In this document: one piece after another, positions 22,581 to 33,787 of the stretch
Numbering within the stretch: position 1 is the first letter of the stretch
How the letters are laid out: each line of letters starts with the position of its first letter
Assembly (NCBI RefSeq): GCF_036373705.1
Contig: NC_089851.1
Span: 54,148,940 to 54,212,939, forward strand
DNA length: 64,000 nt
Reading direction: 5' to 3'
Source of the DNA: Amia ocellicauda
Taxonomy: Eukaryota; Chordata; Actinopteri; Amiiformes; Amiidae
Made by a program: the position numbers and the translations under genes
The notes under the pieces: generated by a model
Database searches by the model: none
Seen by the model: the letters and a program-made list of their open reading frames with translations, nothing else
What the model was told of the DNA's origin: nothing

Positions 22581-22786
22581 AATTAACTGGCATGGCAGTT
22601 AATGATAATAGATTGATATCGATGTGCAAATGTCATGTTATTATACCCTTTATTAAATATGTTATTAAATACCTTAAAACATATTATAGCAAAAAAGTTT
22701 AAAAATGTCTAATATATTTATAATTTGTAAAATTAATCATATAATAATAACATAACATGTTAATAGATTGTTTATAATGGACACTT

Positions 22787-23542
22787 AAAATAAAGCATTA
22801 CCATTATTCTTAATACATGGATACAAGATAATCAACAACATGGGAGGGCTTGAGAATCTGCTATGGCTTTGTGCAAGGAAATTTGGCACTGAATAAATGT
22901 TGGCTACAGCAAACATGCGCTGCTGTACAGGCTGACAGAGACACTGTGATGCATTTCTTCAATGAGTGATGCTTACTTAATCTTTATTTCCATTTCCCAG
23001 TTTAAGGACACTTATCTCTACAGCATTACTTCAGTAGTTCACGCAGCCCCCTATAGAAGTCAGCGGAAGATGTAGTGATTGAAGTAATGGAGGTATCTTG
23101 GCCTGTACACACTTGGCAGAGGGAACGACAGCCTGGCCATGGAACACCTACCCCCAGCTCCATCTTGAGATTAGCGAGAGGCAGCAGTGATGCAGCGCTA
23201 TGGAGCCTACAGCGCAGGGAAGGGACTTAATGCGTGGTATCTCTGATGTAGTGCTTGTGTGTTTTTCAGGTCTTTTCTATAATGTGCTTTCTGTATTGTC
23301 ATAAACCCCTGGCACTTTTTGTCACTGTTACTCTATATTGTTTTGCATTACATTCATAAAGAAAATAAAACGAAAAATCTCTAATAGTGTGTGTCTCAAT
23401 GGTTGTGTTTGTTCATACATCGATAAAAAACGTTTGGAAATACTATGAAAAGTAAAATGTAGATAACAAATAAGTAATCATAAGTTATTTCTGTGTCCTA
23501 TTCTGTAAAAAATAAGAAATGATTAGTCCTACTTATTAAGTG
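22787..23542. other. Spacer, no gene seen
   Basis: Moderately AT-rich. No coding region or repeat that I can name. Ends with a short AAATAAGTAAT-like stretch similar to 21840-22120. Confidence 0.3.
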
Positions 23543-23945
23543 GTCACTGAACAGTGTGCTCTCTGTCAAAAGCCAGCTTTTGGGCTCCTCTGCACAAGAG
23601 GGCTTTTGACCTCAGATGCTGTTGCCTGTGCAGCTGAAGGGAAATCAGACTGTCATCTGTGTGTTTTTCTATAAAACAAATGTGTATTATGCAAGTTTGT
23701 TGTGGTTGTTGAGGAGGAGGAGGAGGAGGAGGAGGACGACATGTAGTGTGTTGTTGAGGAGGAGAACTTTGTGAAGCCACTTGTTCAGTTGGCCCGTTGG
23801 TCTAGGAGTATGATTCTCACTTAGTGTGCGAGAGGTCCTGTGTTCAACTCCTGAACGAGCCCTAGGGCATGAAGCCGTCTGGTTTCGTGGCTGGTGACGG
23901 TAGTCTTCTTGGGGTTGCTTTCCTCTACCTGCTTTCGCATTATTG
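23543..23945 (+). repeat. Relic of the tRNA-Pro array unit, inverted
   Basis: This is a diverged single unit of the array in the opposite orientation. It shows the body (gcttttgggctcctctgc, gaaatcagactgtcatctgtgtg), then ttgttgtggttgttgaggagg and the gacatgtagtgtgttgttgagg joint, then the tRNA. The roughly 290-bp segment that separates the GAG block from the tRNA in array units is absent. The divergence is much greater than among array units, so it is old. Confidence 0.8.
23791..23862 (+). pseudogene. tRNA-Pro pseudogene in relic unit
   Basis: 72 nt, GGCCCGTTGG to GAACGAGCCC. The anticodon loop is TTAGTGT, the T-stem is damaged (GTGTTCAACTCCTG) and acceptor position 4 is C. Clearly homologous to the array tRNAs and not functional. 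Confidence 0.8.
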
Positions 23946-25420
23946 TTGATCTGCACTGTGAAGTGCTGTTAAATGAGTTTTGAATCATTTGGCTGAATCT
24001 GAGCAGATAACATAGCCCTAAACATTTCAGAATTCATCCTGCTGCTTTTGTCAAAAGTCAACCAGTTCTCTTGACAGCCATACATGCCCTTACCATAACA
24101 CTACCTTCACCATGTTTCACAGATGAGGTGGTATGCTTCAGATCATGAGCAGTTCCTTCCCTTCTCCATACTCTTCTCTTCCCATCATTCTGGTACAAGT
24201 TGATCTTTGTCTCATCTGTACATAAGATGTTGTTCCAGAACTGTACAGGGTTCTTTAGATGTTTTTTGCCAAACTCTAATATGGTCTTCCCATTTCCTGT
24301 TTAAATACAGAGGGTTTACCACAAGATGTACTCTGGTGAAGTGTTCTCTTGATTGTTGACATTGACACAGATACGCCTACCTCCTGGAGGGTATTCTTGA
24401 TCTAGCCAACTGTTGTGAAGGGGTTTTCCTCACCAGGGAAAAAATTCTGTCATCCACCACAGTTGTTTTCCGTGGTGTTCCTGGCCTTTTGGTGTTCCTG
24501 CGCTCACCAGTACGTTCTTATTAGTGGATTTGGCCACACCTAATGTTTTTGCTCTCTGATTGGTTTGTTTTGATATCTAAGGCAAAACACCCCAAGAACA
24601 AGCAGGATCTAAAGACAGCTGTAGTGCAGGCCTGGCATAGCATCACCAGGGAAGAAACCCAGCATCTGGTGATGTCTATGGGTTCCAGACTTCAGGCAGT
24701 CATTGACTGCAAAGGATTTGCAACTGATAGGGAGAAATTTTACTCCCTCAATAAACAGGCGGACAAGGAATACTCAGGACCCGATTTAACTGAAATAATA
24801 CCAAAATAGTTTATTCAGCTACAACTAAGTGCTCTGGAGATGGTCAGTCAGCAAGACACATCTAAGGTTTTTCTAAAGAACATGCTATCATATACAAGAT
24901 GACTCCCTTTGGTTGCTGGGCAACTGGATGACGTCAATGATGTACCCCAAACTTGATCACAGACTTCTCCTTTGTCTTCTGTTTTCTCTATAGCCTTGGA
25001 TGAAAATGTTTTTCTAAAAATCAGCTACACAGAACTACTGCACCTGTCCTCTGCGGAGCAATACACAAAGCTTAAATTCATACATGGGTTACACAATCTT
25101 ACTGCAACAATGGTGCAAATATATTTGGCATTCGGACAGGCCACTGTCCCGCATCACAACCAAGTATTGAAACTCACAATTTAATTAATGATTATGTTAG
25201 TTTGTCCAAATACTTTTGAGCCCCTAAAATTGGGGGGACCACATAAAAATTGGTTTAATTCCTACACCATTCACCCGATTTGGATGTAACTACCCTCCAA
25301 TTAAAGATGAAAGTCTACACTTAAAGCACATCTTGATTGTTTCCTTTCCAATCCATTGTGATGGTGTACAGAGCCAAATTGACAATTGGGTCTGTCCAAA
25401 TATTTATGGACCGGACTGTA
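23940..25420. mobile_element. Tc1/mariner element, internally inverted
   Basis: Two halves of a fish Tc1-type element face opposite ways. On the minus strand, 24575 down to about 23945 encodes the N-terminal and central transposase, with recognisable segments AKTLGVAKST, RKTTVVDDRIFSLV, FWNNILCTDETKINLYQND and HTTSSVKHGEGSVMV. On the plus strand, 24575-24745 encodes the C-terminal end (KNKQDLKTAVVQAW, RLQAVIDCKGFAT), followed by the usual 3' region to a terminal repeat TTTATGGACCGGACTGTA at about 25420. The piece with the second catalytic aspartate and the glutamate is missing. Several stops and frame changes are present, so it is inactive. On its left it abuts the tRNA-unit relic. Confidence 0.8.
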
Positions 25421-25900
25421 TACCTGTAACGAAGGACTGCCATGGCGGGGAACCCAGGTGCGGAGTGAGAGGTGGTCAGAAACAGGCTGTGGTCAATGCC
25501 GGCAAACCGTAATGTCCAGGGAAATCCACAAGTCCTGGTCGATAAGACAAGCAGGGGGTCAATGATCAGGCAAACAGGCTGGTAGGGAGAATACGGGAAT
25601 TGGTGGAGGAACACGTGGAGGTTGTAAACAATCAATAACAAAAGGATACAAGACTTAGCAGTGAATTAAAGTCACAGAGGGGTTTATATGTGTAGCAGAG
25701 AGGAGCAGAGGACGGTGAAGGAGAGTGCTGGTCCAATGGGAGTTCGAGGATGATAGAACAAGTGCACATGGTGCCGAGGAATGTTAAGTGGCTGATTGCT
25801 GGGGAATGTGAGGGTTTAGAATTCCGGTGATGCTGACCTCTGCAGGGGAGCTTGTGAATTGCGGGATGTGTGGGATACAACAGTGACAATACCACTTGTT
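25421..25900. repeat. Unclassified interspersed repeat
   Basis: GC-richer than its surroundings, starting gtaacgaaggactgccatgg and ending near tgacctctgcaggggagc. The composition and sharp change suggest a repeat insertion. I cannot name the family, and its open frames are not convincing genes. Confidence 0.35.
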
Positions 25901-26027
25901 ATTGTGTGTTTGAGTTTACTTGCATGGATTGTCTATTCATGTCAATATTAAAATTCCAAAGCATAACATTTATTCACAACATGCTTTAGTGTTAAATGTT
26001 TGATATGGCAGCACATATAAAGGTGTA

Positions 26028-26600
26028 TACAGCTCTGGAAAAAATTAAGAGACCAGTGCACAATTATCAGTTTCTCTGGTTTTACTATTTATAGGTATAT
26101 GTTTTGGTAAAATGAACATTTTTGTTTTATTCTATAAACTGCTGAAAACATTTTTCCCAAATTCCAAATAAAAATATTGTCATTTAGAGCATTTATTTGC
26201 AGAAATTTACAACTGGACAAAATTACAAAAAAGATGCAGTGTTGTCAGACCTCAAATAATGCAAAGAAAATAAGTTCATATTAATTTTTAAACAACATAA
26301 TACTAATGTTTTAACTTACAAAGTGTTCAGAAATTAATATTTGGTGATTTTCAATCAAAGCATTCATGCGTCTTGGCATGCTCTCCACCAGTCTTTCACA
26401 TCGCTGTTGGGTGACTTTATGCCACTCCTGGCGCACAAATTCAAGCAACTCGGCTTTGATTGATGGCTTGTGACCATCCATCTTCCATCCATCACATTCC
26501 AGAGGTTTTCAATGGGGTTCAGGTCTGGAGATTGGGCTGGCCATAACAGGGTCTTGATCTGGTGGTCCTCCATCCACACCTTGATTGACCTGGCAGTGTG
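26028..26600 (-). mobile_element. Tc1/mariner fragment, 3' half
   Basis: The terminal repeat CAGCTCTGGAAAAAATTAAG at 26030 sits next to a TA. The C-terminal transposase is read on the minus strand from about 26600 to 26340, with WPAQSPDLNPIENLW, then one frame change, then RCERLVESMPRRMNALIE. The other end is cut off at the SINE-like segment. Inactive. Confidence 0.85.
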
Positions 26601-26740
26601 GTGGCATGGTGGTTAGCACTGCTGCCTCACCGGTACAGGGGTCTGGGGTTTGAGTCCTGGCTTGGGGGCTTGTCTGTGTGGAGTTCACATGATCTACCTC
26701 TGTGTGGGTTTCCTATGGGCACTTCAGTTACCAGTTCTGT
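26601..26740 (+). repeat. tRNA-type SINE head
   Basis: Contains an A-box-like tggtggttagcactgctgcc and a B-box-like GGTTTGAGTCC, followed by cttgtctgtgtggagttcac. This head precedes, in complete fish copies that I remember, the segment found at 22322-22580. Truncated here. Confidence 0.55.
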
Positions 26741-26904
26741 GAGAAGAGTGCAAATCTAAACAAACAAGAAGGTTCTTGAGTTTCAACTTCACTGCTGCAA
26801 CTGGTCTGTAATTCTGTGAGGCAAGAATGATAAAAATAAAATCTGTAACCTTTGTAAGGTATGCATATTCCATGTTTTTACTGGTAATGGATTTTATGTA
26901 ATTA

Positions 26905-27375
26905 CAGTCACTGACTCCCTCAGCTGTGCTTGGGTGGCCTTCTTCTCCTCAGTCCTCATCCTCCTCAATCTCTCTGCAGAATTTGACACTGTCGATCACT
27001 CCATCCTCCTCTCCTGCCTCGCTGACCTTGGAATCTCTGAACTGCTCTCACCTGGTTCTACTCCTACCTCAGCGACGGGACCTACCAAGTGACATGGCGA
27101 GGTTCCTCATCCACGCCCCAACCTCTCCTCACAGGTGTAACCCAAGGCTCCATTCTGGGTCCCCTCTTGTCCTCTCTCTACACTCACTCCCTGGGCCCCC
27201 TCATTGCATCCCATGGTTTCTCTTACCATTTTTACACAGATGATGCCCAGATCTTCCTGTCTTTTCCCTCCTCCGACATTCTCATCCCCTCTTGCATCTC
27301 TTCCTGCTTGTCTGCTATCTCTGCCTGGATGCACTCACACCACCTCAAGCTCAACCTCTCCAAATCTTTTTTACA
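26905..27375 (+). pseudogene. L2/CR1-like LINE reverse-transcriptase fragment
   Basis: Recognisable reverse-transcriptase blocks are ILLNLSAEFDTVDHSILLSC, VTWRGSSSTPQPLLTGVTQG, SILGPLLSSLYTHSLGPL, and a YTDD variant of the catalytic YADD box followed by AQIFLSFP. This order and wording is that of fish L2/CR1-clade LINEs. At least one frame change separates the first block from the rest. The endonuclease and the 3' tail are absent. A dead, 5'- and 3'-truncated insertion. Confidence 0.85.
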
Positions 27376-27468
27376 TTCCGTTAATTCCTTTAGAAATCAG
27401 GATAAATTGGGTAAAACCAGAAAAGCATCTAATTAATTCTCATTCAGGAGTCAACATAAAAAACAGAA

Positions 27469-27660
27469 AAGAAACAGAAAACCATCCTGAGGTTCTGTGA
27501 CACCGAAGAAGGTTTCCTACTGTTCACAGAGAAAGGGGAGCAATTGCTTGCCCCAGTGGAGGACCTTCTACGGCAGATGGGATTGAAGACTGTGGAGGAG
27601 ATCGAACAGCTTCTCCCTGTAGTAGCAGACATAACTATCCAAAGTAAAAAAAAAATGCAA
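27469..27660 (+). CDS. Possible exon, unknown protein
   Basis: An open stretch beside the LINE fragment, beginning near AAAACCATCCTGAGG, reads ILRFCDTEEGFLLFTEK and then LRQMGLKTVEEIEQLLPVV. It is acidic and leucine-rich, compatible with a helical domain. A GT follows at CAAAGTAAAA, which could be a weak splice donor. There is no upstream ATG in frame and no neighbouring exon that I can link. I do not recognise the family, and it may be a chance open frame. Confidence 0.25.
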
Positions 27661-28449
27661 TCAATCTATTGCAATTAGCAATGAGGAGTAGCATTTAGTG
27701 CTATTGTTTGGCTCCAAACCAGAAGCCTATTGGATGATGTGTTATTTTAAATAAGTATGTATAATATAAAAATAGTAACAGACTGATTTGTTTTTTTGTA
27801 TACACGTATTTTACTGTTTTAGTTTTTAATTTACTTTTTTTTAATTAAGTTAATTACATGCAATTAAATGTGTGTGTATATATATGTTTCCAATTTTGTT
27901 TACTTTTTAACAAAATTAAAGTGTTCCGAAGCCCAACCCTGCAGCAACACCAGTCTATCACAAGGCAACTCTAATTATCTCTAATTAAGGACACAAGTCT
28001 AACACAGGGTAACTCTAATTCTAATGTTTGTTATATTTCTTTTTGATAATTTTCAAGATAAGAAAATGTACAAACAAATGATATATGCCAATATTCAGTA
28101 AATAATTATCCATTAAGTTTAATCTGAGGATTTTTACAGCTTTTCTTCTACCCCCAAAATTCCAACTCCTGTTACAACTTTGGTAGAAACATAGTATACA
28201 TACCAGCCAATTAATTCCCTATATTATCCTTATCTAATAGCCTTAGCTTATTTTCCTTAAACACCTTTTTCAAATCGTTTAACGTTTCGATTATTTTCAA
28301 AAACTACTACTAGTAGCTTACTACTGTTAACAATAACTTACATGTACTTATAGTAACTTACATACTGTAGCATTGGGGGGGCATTTTATTGGTTATTATG
28401 AATTATTATTTATTATTTTGTTTTGTAAGGATAAGGGTGTCTGCCAAGA
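27661..28449. other. AT-rich spacer, nothing recognised
   Basis: No gene, RNA or nameable repeat seen. Confidence 0.3.
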
Positions 28450-28864
28450 GATAAATAATAATAATAATTTAATTATTGAAACAGCGATACACAGCAGACC
28501 GACACTGTACACACTGCCGGTTTTTCTGCCGCTCACGCTTGGCTGCCTGAAGAGCTGGAGTCTCTGGCCTGCGCCCCCTCCTCCCCTGTCTGCTGGCCAG
28601 GAGCCGTAAGTGTCCATCCTCATTTCTGATGCCAATGTAGTATTTTCAGCGGGGGAAAACAAGTAGCCCACAAATCGTTTGCTTACTTGCTGCTAGATTT
28701 ATTGAAGAAAAAAACTAAAAAAACTAAGAAAAAACTAAGCGCCTCTTGCCCAGAAGAAGTTCACACAGTTCCAGGTGTTGCTCCGCACACGTGGTCACCA
28801 ACTCTAAAACCCCTGCACACACCCTAATAAACCCCAGCTACCTTACCTAAATTAGCATAACACA
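28450..28864 (-). mobile_element. LTR-retrotransposon remnant
   Basis: About 28636-28864 looks like one long terminal repeat read on the minus strand, with TG...CA ends, an AATAAA signal (minus sense, about 28695), and directly after it TTGGCATCAGAAATGAGG, which resembles the primer-binding area of fish Gypsy-like elements. A short start of the internal region follows (to about 28450). The rest is absent. An old, broken fossil. The family is assigned by general layout only. Confidence 0.4.
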
Positions 28865-30473
28865 TTTTTAAATAAATTAAACTGAGCACTTTATCTCCGT
28901 TGTTACACATACATAGTATTAATAATTATACTGTTCTTACCATATGTAAATCCTGCAATAAATCATTCCCCAGCGTGAAGTAATTTTCACAAAACGAAAT
29001 CCAAATATAAATTTTTGCTAGTCTTTAGATGTGCCCAGCAAATGTAGTCTGTAACTCTAAGTTAAAACTTTAATAACACTCATGTATTACAATCAAACTT
29101 GAAAAATAGGGCATCCAAAACAGGAATGTCACAAAATGTTGTATCACTATATTAAAATAATATCATATGAAAGCTGTTGGGACTGAGGGACGGAAGCTCA
29201 GTTCGTTAGCTTTGCCCCTCATATTAGGAATTGGGGGTGCACAAAATGTACTAATTTATGTTTAATCTTAATTGTAAACTACTGTAAATAAATGAATAAA
29301 CATATCAAGATGGCTTCCTTTGATCTACTGGCAGAGGTCTGGTCTCATAGTTCTCAAAGCAACTGTTGATCAATAATGATGAGGTGACCTCTCCAGCCAC
29401 AGATTAGCCACAGAAATCTTGAAGGAGATGCTGGGAGTGTCAGAACAGCCTTGCTAAAATTTGCTTGCTTGACAATTAATACAATTGGCTCTGTTGACAT
29501 GTTTTTCAATCATTAATATAAAACATTATACAGTTTATACAAAACATTAATACCGGCTCTTCAAAAAGTTTTACATTTATATTTATAAATGTTATTTTGT
29601 ATACTGGTAAGTTAGCCTTGATTGGTCTTTGTTCACATATTTTTCTTTTTAAGCTGTCAAAAGCAAAATATTCCATACCTCTGTTTTGGATAGCGTACAG
29701 TTGCTAATAATAATACAAACCATACATTTCATTACAATAACACACACACATATATATTAAGGCTGTCAGTCCATTCAAATATTTGATCGGTTAATCAATG
29801 GGCAATTGCTGATTAATCGGGCACTTATTAAAATAAAAACAACGCTGTAACATTAATGGTAAAATATATATATATAGGAATATATATTTAAAAAACACCA
29901 AATCATTATAATAAGCAAACTAAATTATAATTGCTACAGCAAATGGGTGCTCACAAATTATACTGTAAACTACACTGCTCTTGTAAGAAAAGCATTGCAT
30001 GCAAATGAAACAGAAAACCTTTCCTTGTCTTCAATATTTTCTTACAAATCGAGTTTGAATCCAAAGTTTAGTTTCCCATTAGCGGCTTGTGACCCTGTAG
30101 ATTGTGTGCTGATACTGTACACGTGATGTGATCTTTTGCATGATATGCCTTTATAATTTAACTCTAGAAGTGCACGGCTGGTCAGTTTGACTGATTTAAT
30201 TTGAATTACTATGTGTTCCTGAATACACTATGGATACCAATTCCTGACTTTTCCTAAATATATGTATTAAATATGCCTACAGCATTTTAGCTGCATAAAC
30301 GCAAATAAAGTTTTTTATTTGATCATTATTATACTATAGTTTTGGCTCTTGTAGGTAGTTTGAAATGTCGGTGCTTCTAGTGTGTACTGTATAATAGCCA
30401 GTCATTATAATAGACATTTTTAATTTGTTTAAATCTGCTTGATATATGATCTTTTAAGAACTATACTGTGATG

Positions 30474-30475
<2 letters not shown>
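28865..30475. other. AT-rich intergenic DNA
   Basis: No gene or named repeat recognised. Short AT runs occur near 29745 and 29865. Confidence 0.3.

Positions 30476-30519
<44 letters not shown>
30476..30519 (+). repeat. (AT)n microsatellite
   Basis: About 22 uninterrupted AT units. Confidence 0.95.
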
Positions 30520-30523
<4 letters not shown>

Positions 30524-31189
30524 TACTGTGTCATTTATGTTGTTGTAACTTACCATTACATATAGTGTGCCTTCCAGATGTATGCATACCCCTGATTCAA
30601 TGTAACAAAAATAGTTTTAGCAAAGAAAAGAGAACAATGATGTTTTTTGTTTGTTTTTGTTTTGTTTAAATACATGCACACATGAAACAATGTAGGACTA
30701 TCAGTGTTAGATATCGCAAAAATATTAAAGTACAAGTTTTGAACAAATATGCAAATATGTTTTTGCGAAGTACAGTACTGAAACTAGTATTGCTTTCATT
30801 AATTTCTGCAACAAATGCTGAGTGTACACTTGCATAGATGTGAGTGAAGCCATCTTCTTTTTGCCAATGTACAGCATGGCAGAAGCTGCCATAACTAAAT
30901 ATTCCTATACATATTTACACTCTTGATCTTGCTTTTCTCTTTCAAAACTCAAAACTTCACCATGTAGTCTCGCTCCTAAACACCCTTTATATAGCATGCA
31001 ATTGCATCACGATTTAATCTGTATTCACCTGATTAAATCATGCAATTTCATGCATTCGGATTTCATGAAATCCAACGAAATTGAACACATTCGGATTCCA
31101 TAGAAATTTCATAGTGTATCACAAAGCTCTTTACAAGAAAATATAGTTAATTAAATATTAAAACTACAATTAAGATAGACAATAAAACA

Positions 31190-31500
31190 ATACAATTATA
31201 CTATAGTACTTACTACAGTAGTACAACAAATACTGTAGGACACTGTTGTATACCACACTAAACTTTTATACTATGGTATACTGAATAATGTGTGACATAC
31301 GATAGTACACTGTTATACTATAGTATACTCTTGTTACGTGATATACTATAGTATCTTGTAATGTACTATAGTGCCTCCTACGGTACTTAGACAAATATTG
31401 AACTACCCTGTTGTATACTATAGTTTACTGTAGTACCTTGTGATGTACTATAGTACTTAATATATTACATGTACACTGAAACATACTGCTTACTGTACTT
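31190..31500. repeat. TACTATAGTA-rich palindromic region
   Basis: The palindrome TACTATAGTA and near relatives (TACTGTAGTA, TATACTATAGTATAC) recur more than ten times in 300 bp. It would form many small hairpins. The origin is unknown. Confidence 0.6.
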
Positions 31501-31884
31501 CCACAATGTTTCTCATGGAACTTTAGCATTCTAGTTATAAATAATATCATCATTATTATTATGCTTTTACTTTGTATTGCCTACAGGTCTTACACATACT
31601 AGTACAGACTGTTACCGAGGGTCTGGTGGAGAGAAAATGGCCACCTATTCCTTAAGAAAATCATATTAATAAATATATCTTCACTTCAGACATTTGTGAC
31701 ATTGCTATATTTAAAACAATTTATACAAATAACAGAATTAAGATAAAATTGTGGTGCAGTTCCCCTTAAAGTTTAAGCAAAATTTATTTTAGCAAATACA
31801 TTGTTTATTCATTACTTGAATCGCTTCACATTACATAAATAAATGAATAAATGTAGTAGTGTTGACATAAAAAAATGTCCATTT

Positions 31885-32110
31885 GAACATGTATTTATGT
31901 ATTAATGTATTGATTATTTTCACTGTAATTAAAATTTAAAACAAATTCGCAGTGAAAATAATAAATAAATGTTGAAATAAATAAATACATGTTCTAATAA
32001 ATACATGGAGATTTATTTATTATTGTATTTAATTCAAAATCTGTTTATTTATCCATCTATTTATTTCCACATTAATTCATGTATTTATTATTTTCTCCAT
32101 GTATTTATTT
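31885..32110. repeat. AATAAATA-rich inverted repeats
   Basis: TTGAACATGTATTTATGT at about 31890 is answered by an inverted copy near 31985, with CACTG/CAGTG at the inner ends. A second, weaker inversion follows to 32110. Low complexity or a degenerate fold-back element. Confidence 0.45.
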
Positions 32111-32289
32111 TTAATTTTGTCATGGATAGTATGGAGGATAATTTGTGCCAAAATGTAAAAAAAAAAACCAACAATGTATAAATAAATAAATAAATATGTA
32201 GATAGTAAAGACGTTAATTCCGTTCGGAACTTAAAATGGTGTCCAGACTGTTCCTATTGCACAGACCTCCTGATGTGCCTTGTCCTAAT

Positions 32290-32840
32290 GGATAATTTCT
32301 GTAATGGATAATTTAATCGCTGGCTCTATAGAGTTGAACATAAGACAACATACGGACATACGGACATACTCGGTCAGGCGCAATAGTAAAAACTAATTGG
32401 AGCTATTTGCTCCTTAGTGATATACTTTGCTTTTCCAGCTGTAAATATATATAACGCATACATCAGAAATCAACGTGATAACTATATGAAACACCAGGTA
32501 TGCAACTAAATAAGCTTGAGAAGGTAAATGGAAAAATGGAGAGCAGCAGCAATCTAAAGCTACTTAAATGGTTAGATTGTGTTTTAAAGTACACAAAATG
32601 AAACTTAGAGAATAAACTGTTTACTACTATATTATGATATTAGAAGTATTGATGGTACTACTAATGTAATTAAATTGATACATTTCAATCAAATAAGTGT
32701 AGTTGGTTTATTGAGATTGAAATGGCTTGTTCCTTAAAATATTAGACCACAAGAGGGGGAACTTGACCTTGAATACTCTACTTACCAAAACCTTTAAGCA
32801 ACAATTGTTGTCAACATGTGTCTTCATCTGATTCATATTT
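32290..32840 (+). repeat. Dispersed repeat, copy 1
   Basis: Starts near taatttaatcgctggctcta and runs through tatataacgcatacatcag to gaccacaagagggggaactt. The same blocks, in the same order and orientation, occur at 46740-46909 and 49733-50110. No coding capacity seen. Confidence 0.65.
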
Positions 32841-33787
32841 TTATGAGTCTGAAGCCATACATTTCTCGACTCCAAGCACCTGGAAGCCTCAAAAGTTGGG
32901 GGCCAAGCAACGAAGTTGCTGGAACCCTATTGTTATTGTTAGGATTATTATTTTTCCGCAGTATCTTTTCAAAAGCCTATAAAAACCAACGCTTGATGAA
33001 AACTCATGAAACTTCATACAGTGATAGATGGCTATGTAGTACTATGCCATATTCAATATGGAGGCCATATGTCACATGGTCTGGTGGCCATAGTGGCTTA
33101 AGTGACACATTTTGGAAAATATACAAAAATCTTCTTCTCCGAAACCGCAGACGGGACAGATGTGAAACTTGGTGTGTGATGTTATGTTATGGCCTAAATT
33201 CAGATTTGTTCAAAACAAGTCAATAAGTCATATTGTTTGGCAGCCATATTGGATTGGCCAAGAATCTTCAAAGATCTTCATCTCCGAAATGGTTGGTCTG
33301 ATTGATATGAAATTTTGTACACGTGACCTTGGCTAGCTCCTCTATCAGATTTGTTCAAGGCAAGTTGATTGAGAAAACAAAATGGCCGCCATGAGCCAAT
33401 CAAATTTCAGAGATGGTCAAGTTGCAAATAAATGCATATGGTGCAGTATGGAACTATGTTAGAATGTATTGGACTGATTGTTACTTGACAGAATTGATCC
33501 CATAAGCAATGTGGTGGTCACTGGTCATTATTATTATTATTATACTTATTTTTTCTTCTCTTCCACCAGAATATGTTCAAATGCCTATAACTTTTGAACC
33601 GCAGTCTAAAAAGTCACCAGACTTTGAATGGATGTAGGGGTCTATGGCATGGTCACTAGATCGCAAAATGGCGGCATAATGTCACATGGTTTGGTAGCCA
33701 TCTTGATTGTAGTCCAGGCAAAAAATTACAGTTTTCAAACATAGTTTTCTCAGGAACGGGAAAGATATTGTACATATTGCGCTTATG
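32841..33787. repeat. Degenerate internal repeats left of the Polinton
   Basis: Phrases such as atcttcttctccgaaaccgc, atcttcatctccgaaatggt and tataacttttgaaccgcagt recur at a few-hundred-base spacing, each followed by a variant of gatttgaaatttggt. It looks like an old repeat. The open frame at 32816-33226 has no recognisable product. Confidence 0.4.

Larger units (their letters stand above)
22205..22786. mobile_element. Fold-back element with about 110-bp inverted arms
   Basis: Arms at 22205-22317 and 22682-22786 are imperfect inverted repeats of each other, starting AAGTGTCCATTATAAACAATC at the outer ends. They enclose about 360 bp derived from another repeat. I see no clear target-site duplication. 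It resembles a MITE or fold-back DNA transposon interrupted by a nested insertion. The superfamily is unknown. Confidence 0.75.

Noticed and set aside
22787-23542. Possible additional RNA gene
   Set aside because: No box A/B pair, no fold and no terminator could be supported.
25321-25641. 106-codon minus-strand frame as a gene
   Set aside because: It runs across a Tc1 end into an unclassified repeat and shows no conserved domain.
28396-28671. 91-codon minus-strand frame as a host gene
   Set aside because: It spans the edge of a putative LTR and its leader, so it fits a remnant of an LTR element better.
32816-33226. 136-codon frame as a gene
   Set aside because: It lies in degenerate repeats and its sequence is not like any protein I know.
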